Assembly: GCA_937900485.1 (NCBI GenBank)
Contig: CALCEL010000109.1
Span: forward strand, 1-64,000
Source of the DNA: an uncultured Prevotellaceae bacterium
Lineage (GTDB): Bacteria > Bacteroidota > Bacteroidia > Bacteroidales > Bacteroidaceae
Reading direction: 5' to 3'
Length of the DNA stretch: 64,000 nt
Shown here: in pieces, positions 59,830-64,000 of the stretch
Numbering within the stretch: position 1 is the first letter of the stretch
Layout of the letters: every line of letters begins with the position of its first letter
The notes under the pieces: model-generated
What the model was told of the DNA's origin: nothing
Database searches by the model: none
The model's input: the letters and a program-made list of their open reading frames with translations, nothing else
Made by a program: the position numbers and the translations under genes

Positions 59830-61569
59830 ATGACAAAAGGTACTGTTTCAGGAGTAATTGCCAACATGGTGACAATCCATGTGGATGGACCTGTTTCTCA
59901 GGGTGAGATCTGTTACATCATGACTGGTGGAGACCGTCTGATGTCGGAGGTCATTAAGGTCGTCGGCAGCGATGTTTATGTTCAGGTGTTTGAGTCAACA
60001 CGTGGACTGAAAGTGGGCTCCCCGGCTGAGTTTACCGGACACATGCTGGAAATACAGCTCGGTCCAGGTATGTTGTCCAAGAATTATGACGGATTGCAGA
60101 ATGACTTGGACAAGATGGAGGGAGTGTTCCTCAAGAGAGGACAATATACCGAGCCGCTTGATAACGACAGGGAGTGGGACTTTACTCCTATCGTCAAGGT
60201 GGGTGACACGGTGCAGGCGTCCGACTGGCTCGCTGAGGTCATTGAGAACTCTCAAAAACTGAAGGTTATGGTGCCGTTCCAGATGGAGGGTAAGGCTAAG
60301 GTGAAGTCTATTGCGGCCGTAGGCAAGTATAAATGCCGTGACATCGTGGCTGTCCTCGAGACGGAAAGCGGCGAGGAGATTAAGGTCGACATGGTGCAGC
60401 ATTGGCCTGTGAAGTTCGCCATGACTAACTATAAGGAGAAACCGAGACCGTTCAAACTGTTGGAGACTGGTGTGAGAACCATCGACACGTTCAACCCGAT
60501 CGTCGAGGGTGGTACGGGATTCATCCCTGGACCTTTCGGTACGGGAAAGACGGTGCTCCAGCACGCCATCTCAAAACAGGCGGAGGCTGACATCGTAATC
60601 ATCGCTGCCTGCGGTGAGCGCGCTAATGAGGTGGTTGAGATTTTCACAGAGTTCCCTGAGCTCGTCGACCCTCACACTGGACGTAAGCTTATGGAACGTA
60701 CGATTATCATCGCCAACACGTCTAACATGCCGGTAGCTGCTCGTGAGGCGTCTGTCTATACGGCGATGACTATGGCGGAGTACTACCGCTCAATGGGATT
60801 GAGAGTGCTGCTTATGGCGGACTCCACGTCAAGATGGGCACAGGCCTTGCGTGAGATGTCTAACCGTATGGAGGAGCTTCCTGGTCCTGACGCCTTCCCA
60901 ATGGACCTTGGCGCTCTCATCAGTAACTTCTACGGACGCGCAGGATATGTGTATCTTAACAACGGAGAGGTCGGCAGTATCACTTTCATCGGTACGGTGT
61001 CTCCTGCCGGAGGTAACCTGAAGGAGCCTGTCACTGAGAACACCAAGAAGGTGGCGCGTTGCTTCTACGGCCTCGAGCAGGACAGAGCGGACAAGAAACG
61101 TTATCCTGCCGTGAACCCGATCGACTCTTACTCTAAGTATCTCGAATATCCTGAGTTCGCTGATTATATCGCGAAGAGAATCAACGACCAGTGGATACCT
61201 AAGGTGCTGAAGCTTAAGACTCGTATGCAGAGAGGTAAGGAAATCGCTGAGCAGATCAACATTCTCGGCGATGACGGTGTGCCTGTCGACTATCACGTGG
61301 TGTTCTGGAAGTCTGAGATCATCGACTTCGTGATACTGCAGCAGGACGCCTTCGACGATGTCGACGCAGTGACAAGTCTTGAGAGACAAGAGGATATTCT
61401 TAACCTGGTCACAGAGATATGTGATAAGGAGTATTCTTTCAGTGACTTCCTCGAGGTGGTCGATTTCTTCAAGAAACTGATTAACGTATGTAAGCAGATG
61501 AACTATTCTGTCTACAAGTCAGAGCAGTATAACGGCTTTGTCGGTCAGATCAGACAAATGCTTTCTTGA
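59830..61569 (+). CDS. V-type ATPase catalytic subunit A
   Basis: Subunit A carries the nucleotide-hydrolysing sites of V1. The 579-residue product has the beta-barrel start (GTVSGVIANMVTIHVDGPVS), the A-specific insert (residues 110-200), the P-loop GPFGTGKT near residue 235 and ACGERANEVVEIFTEFPELV, then LMADSTSRWAQALREMSNRM. All catalytic motifs are present at normal length. It lies 45 bp after the DUF2764 gene. Whether the complex pumps or makes ATP, and whether it uses H+ or Na+, cannot be told because the c-ring gene is outside the window. Confidence 0.97.
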   Translation: MTKGTVSGVIANMVTIHVDGPVSQGEICYIMTGGDRLMSEVIKVVGSDVYVQVFESTRGLKVGSPAEFTGHMLEIQLGPGMLSKNYDGLQNDLDKMEGVFLKRGQYTEPLDNDREWDFTPIVKVGDTVQASDWLAEVIENSQKLKVMVPFQMEGKAKVKSIAAVGKYKCRDIVAVLETESGEEIKVDMVQHWPVKFAMTNYKEKPRPFKLLETGVRTIDTFNPIVEGGTGFIPGPFGTGKTVLQHAISKQAEADIVIIAACGERANEVVEIFTEFPELVDPHTGRKLMERTIIIANTSNMPVAAREASVYTAMTMAEYYRSMGLRVLLMADSTSRWAQALREMSNRMEELPGPDAFPMDLGALISNFYGRAGYVYLNNGEVGSITFIGTVSPAGGNLKEPVTENTKKVARCFYGLEQDRADKKRYPAVNPIDSYSKYLEYPEFADYIAKRINDQWIPKVLKLKTRMQRGKEIAEQINILGDDGVPVDYHVVFWKSEIIDFVILQQDAFDDVDAVTSLERQEDILNLVTEICDKEYSFSDFLEVVDFFKKLINVCKQMNYSVYKSEQYNGFVGQIRQMLS

Positions 61570-61613
61570 GGAACTTTTTAGAAGAAATGTCGTTAATTGA
61601 AAAATGTTGAGAT

Positions 61614-62936
61614 ATGGCAATTGCATTTCAGAAAATATATACAAAGATTTCACAGATCACTAAGGCTACCTGTTCTTTGAAAGCAACGGGCGTCGGATAT
61701 GATGAGCTCGCCACTATCAATGGCAGACTGGCTCAGGTCGTAAAGATAGCCGGAGAGGATGTGACGCTGCAGGTGTTCGAGGGTACTGGTGGTATCCCTA
61801 CCGACGCAGAGGTGACATTCCTCGGAAAGGCTCCGTCACTGAAGGTCAGCGACCAGCTGGCAGGACGTTTTTTTAACGCTTATGGCAACCCTATCGACGG
61901 AGGACCAGAGATAGAGGGTAAGGAAGTGGAGATTGGCGGACCGTCTGTCAACCCTGTCAGACGCCGACAGCCTTCTGAGCTTATCGCTACGGGTATCGCA
62001 GGTATCGACCTGAACAATACGCTCGTGTCAGGACAGAAGATCCCGTTCTTCGCTGACCCTGACCAGCCTTTCAACGAGGTGATGGCTATGGTGGCGCTCA
62101 GAGCTAAGGCTGACAAGATTATCCTTGGCGGTATGGGTATGACGAATGATGACTATTATTTCTTCAGGAACACGTTCTCTAACGCCGGCGCACTCGACCG
62201 AATCATAGCGTTCATGAATACTACTGAGGACCCGGCAGTGGAGCGTCTGCTCGTTCCGGATATGGCTTTGACAGCTGCCGAGTACTTCGCCGTGGAGAAA
62301 CATGAGAAGGTGCTCGTGCTCCTTACAGACATGACATCGTACGCCGAGTCACTGTCTATCGTCAGCAACCGTATGGACCAGATTCCTTCAAAGGACTCAA
62401 TGCCTGGCTCTTTGTACTCTGACCTCGCTAAGATATACGAGAAGGCTGTACAGTTCCCGGATGAGGCGGGAGGCGGATCAATAACGATTATCGCAGTCAC
62501 TACGCTCAATGGCGGTGACATCACGCATGCAGTGCCGGATAACACTGGTTACATCACTGAGGGACAGCTGTTCCTGCGTAGGGACTCTGATATCGGTAAG
62601 GTCATCGTCGATCCGTTCCGCTCTCTCTCTCGTCTGAAACAGCTCGTGTCAGGTAAGAAGACGCGTAAGGATCACTCTCAGGTTATGAACGCTGCCATCC
62701 GTCTGTATTCTGACGCTGCCAACGCCAAGACGAAACTCGAGAATGGTTTCGACCTGACAGACTATGACAACAGATGTCTTGAGTTCGCTAAGGACTACGC
62801 GAATAAGCTGCTGGCTATTGACGTGAACCTCGACACTACGGAGATGCTCGATGTGACTTGGGAACTCTTCAGAAAGTATTTCAAGTTGGAGGAGGTGAAC
62901 ATCAAGAAGGAGTTCACCGACATATACTGGAAATGA
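61614..62936 (+). CDS. V-type ATPase subunit B
   Basis: Subunit B is the non-catalytic partner of A in the V1 ring. The 440-residue product has FNAYGNPIDGGPEIEGKEVE, PVRRRQPSELIATGIAGIDL, and VLVLLTDMTSYAESLSIVSN, all family signatures. The P-loop is replaced by SGQKIPFFADPDQPFNEV, as expected. It follows subunit A by 44 bp. An 84-bp gap with two hairpins separates it from subunit D. Confidence 0.97.
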   Translation: MAIAFQKIYTKISQITKATCSLKATGVGYDELATINGRLAQVVKIAGEDVTLQVFEGTGGIPTDAEVTFLGKAPSLKVSDQLAGRFFNAYGNPIDGGPEIEGKEVEIGGPSVNPVRRRQPSELIATGIAGIDLNNTLVSGQKIPFFADPDQPFNEVMAMVALRAKADKIILGGMGMTNDDYYFFRNTFSNAGALDRIIAFMNTTEDPAVERLLVPDMALTAAEYFAVEKHEKVLVLLTDMTSYAESLSIVSNRMDQIPSKDSMPGSLYSDLAKIYEKAVQFPDEAGGGSITIIAVTTLNGGDITHAVPDNTGYITEGQLFLRRDSDIGKVIVDPFRSLSRLKQLVSGKKTRKDHSQVMNAAIRLYSDAANAKTKLENGFDLTDYDNRCLEFAKDYANKLLAIDVNLDTTEMLDVTWELFRKYFKLEEVNIKKEFTDIYWK

Positions 62937-62949
62937 GGACTTGGACACA

Positions 62950-62990
62950 TGCCGTGATTCTCGCGGCGTGACACCGGCTTGCGCCGGTGG
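62950..62990 (+). other. Two hairpins between subunit B and D genes
   Basis: GCCG-ATTCT-CGGC-type pairing (62951-62967) is followed by CACCGGC (62972-62978) with GCCGGTG (62983-62989), a GC-rich stem with a 4-nt loop. There is no T-run, so this is more likely an RNA-stability or processing element inside the operon than a terminator. Confidence 0.5.
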
Positions 62991-63020
62991 CGTCAATAAT
63001 ATGTAATAAAGAGTCTGTTT

Positions 63021-63635
63021 ATGGCAATAAAATTTCAATATAATAAGACTTCGCTTCAGTTGCTGGAGAAGAACCTGAAGATGAGACAGCGTACCTTGCC
63101 GATTATTAAAAGCAAGGAGACAGCGCTGCGTCTTGAGGTTAAGAAATGCAAGGAGGATGCTGAGATGCTGGAGAGGAGACTGCAAAGCCAGATAGGAGGC
63201 TATGAGTCAATGTTCGCTCTTTGGGGTGAGTTTGACGTTAGTCTCGTGTCACTCGACGACGTGGAGCTGGACGTGAAGAAGATTGCGGGCGTACGTGTGC
63301 CCGTGCTTCAGAACATCAAGCTCTCTGTAAAGCCGTTCGGCATATTCAGTTCTCCTAAGTGGTATTTCGATGGTATCGCTCTACTGCAAGGACTGGCGAA
63401 GACTGCCGTTGAACGTGAGTTCGTTCTTGCGAAGCTGTCTCTCCTCGATCACGCCAGGAAAAAGACTACTCAGAAGGTTAATCTTTTTGAGAAGGTGCAG
63501 ATCCCGGGATACCAGGAGGCGGTGAGAAAGATAAAACGGTTTATGGAGGATGAGGAGAATCTTTCTAAGTCCTCTCAGAAGATTCTGAAGTCTCTGCAGG
63601 AAAGCAGAGCGAGAAAGGAGGAGGAGAGTCTATGA
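63021..63635 (+). CDS. V-type ATPase subunit D
   Basis: Subunit D forms the rotating central shaft. The 204-residue product starts MAIKFQYNKTSLQLLEKNLK with a long N-terminal helix (residues 5-60, LLEKNLKMRQRTLPIIKSKE), a short globular middle and a C-terminal helix (KVNLFEKVQIPGYQEAVRKI, KRFMEDEENLSKSSQKI), the usual two-helix shaft. The signature NLFEKVQIPGY is clear. Its stop overlaps the next start (ATGA). Confidence 0.95.
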   Translation: MAIKFQYNKTSLQLLEKNLKMRQRTLPIIKSKETALRLEVKKCKEDAEMLERRLQSQIGGYESMFALWGEFDVSLVSLDDVELDVKKIAGVRVPVLQNIKLSVKPFGIFSSPKWYFDGIALLQGLAKTAVEREFVLAKLSLLDHARKKTTQKVNLFEKVQIPGYQEAVRKIKRFMEDEENLSKSSQKILKSLQESRARKEEESL

Positions 63636-64000
63636 TCCAGAAAATGAAAAAACTGACATTCCTGGTGTACCATAAGGAATACGACGGGTTCTTACAGTCT
63701 CTCCAACGTCTTGGCGTCGTTCATATTCAAGAGAGTGAGGACAAGACTGTGGCTGAGAGATACTCAGATTCTCTTACTGAGAAGAAGGAGGAGCTTGTGC
63801 ATGTGAACCAGGTTGTTCAGCACTTGCAGTCTTTTTCTAATGGTGTTACGGTACAAGGTAACGGCAATGCCGGCGTTGCGATGCAGTATATCATTCAGGC
63901 TGACGGACTGATTGACTCGCTCAAGGGTAACGAGCAGGAAAAGGCTACGTATCAGAGTGCGTATGAAATTCTCAAACCATGGGGCAGTTTCAAACGCTCT
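63632..64000 (+). CDS. V-type ATPase subunit I, N-terminal part, cut by window edge
   Basis: The frame starts at the ATG overlapping the subunit D stop and is open to the right edge (123 codons). It begins MIQKMKKLTFLVYHKEYDGF and has LQRLGVVHIQESEDKTVAER, the conserved start of subunit I/a. A coiled-coil-like stretch follows (SLTEKKEELVHVNQVVQHLQ). The membrane part with the ion-path Arg lies beyond the window. Subunit K should follow. Confidence 0.92.
   Translation, partial: MIQKMKKLTFLVYHKEYDGFLQSLQRLGVVHIQESEDKTVAERYSDSLTEKKEELVHVNQVVQHLQSFSNGVTVQGNGNAGVAMQYIIQADGLIDSLKGNEQEKATYQSAYEILKPWGSFKRS

Noticed and set aside
1..64000. CRISPR array, rRNA genes, intact insertion sequences
   Set aside because: No spaced direct-repeat array, no rRNA sequence and no transposase was seen on either strand.

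Overview
The window reads as chromosomal DNA of a Bacteroidales bacterium, most likely a Prevotella-like member of the Bacteroidota (inference). The signs are: promoters with the TAnnTTTG -7 box in place of E. coli-type boxes; a parA-parB-DUF5683-lytic transglycosylase-RSH gene order; a V-type ATPase operon with a DUF2764 gene; a BspA-like leucine-rich repeat protein; and a UpxY-type NusG paralogue near a polysaccharide locus. No rRNA, CRISPR array or intact insertion sequence was seen. One tRNA, Gly(CCC), is present.

Layout. 1-298 (-): 5' part of a tyrosine recombinase that runs off the left edge. 1.15-3.7 kb (-): clpB. 4.5-7.3 kb (+): anaerobic ribonucleotide reductase nrdD and its activase nrdG. 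7.85-25.0 kb (+): an AT-rich surface polysaccharide locus with flippase, AsnB-like amidotransferase, about eight glycosyltransferases, four O-acyltransferases, a candidate polymerase, and two genes that look out of place (an AAA-ATPase-like/PD-(D/E)XK protein and a 154-residue unknown). 25.1-28.9 kb (+): lipoprotein, ECF sigma factor, a membrane-anchored barrel protein that may be its anti-sigma partner, and one more glycosyltransferase. 30-36.9 kb: UpxY-like antiterminator (-), metal-dependent hydrolase, BspA-like protein, PBP1A, kdsB. 38.2-44.3 kb (+): parA, parB, DUF5683, lytic transglycosylase, bifunctional RSH. 45-47.6 kb (-): tRNA-Gly, glycosyltransferase, mtaB. 47.9-55.0 kb (+): seven genes for a two-component system and a MacB-type tripartite ABC exporter. 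55.5-57.4 kb (+): a second RSH whose synthetase residues are altered. 58.3 kb to the right edge (+): V-type ATPase operon E-DUF2764-A-B-D-I, cut by the edge.

The most unusual item is a family of four collinear intergenic elements of about 298 bp (638-935, 29178-29474, 44470-44768, and 57558-57856 inverted). They share imperfect terminal inverted repeats around ATTTCC/GGAAAT and an internal set of CTTAGGTTAGG repeats in both orientations that can form competing hairpins. They look like a MITE-like or structured-RNA repeat that I cannot assign to a known family. The second RSH with substituted synthetase residues, the extended UpxY protein and the sigma-factor/anchored-barrel pair are the next most interesting.

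Functional links (inference). The polysaccharide locus has export and assembly functions but no recognisable initiating sugar-phosphate transferase and no sugar-nucleotide synthesis genes, so it must rely on genes elsewhere; kdsB and the UpxY gene lie 5-11 kb beyond it. The two RSH proteins probably divide (p)ppGpp synthesis and hydrolysis between them.
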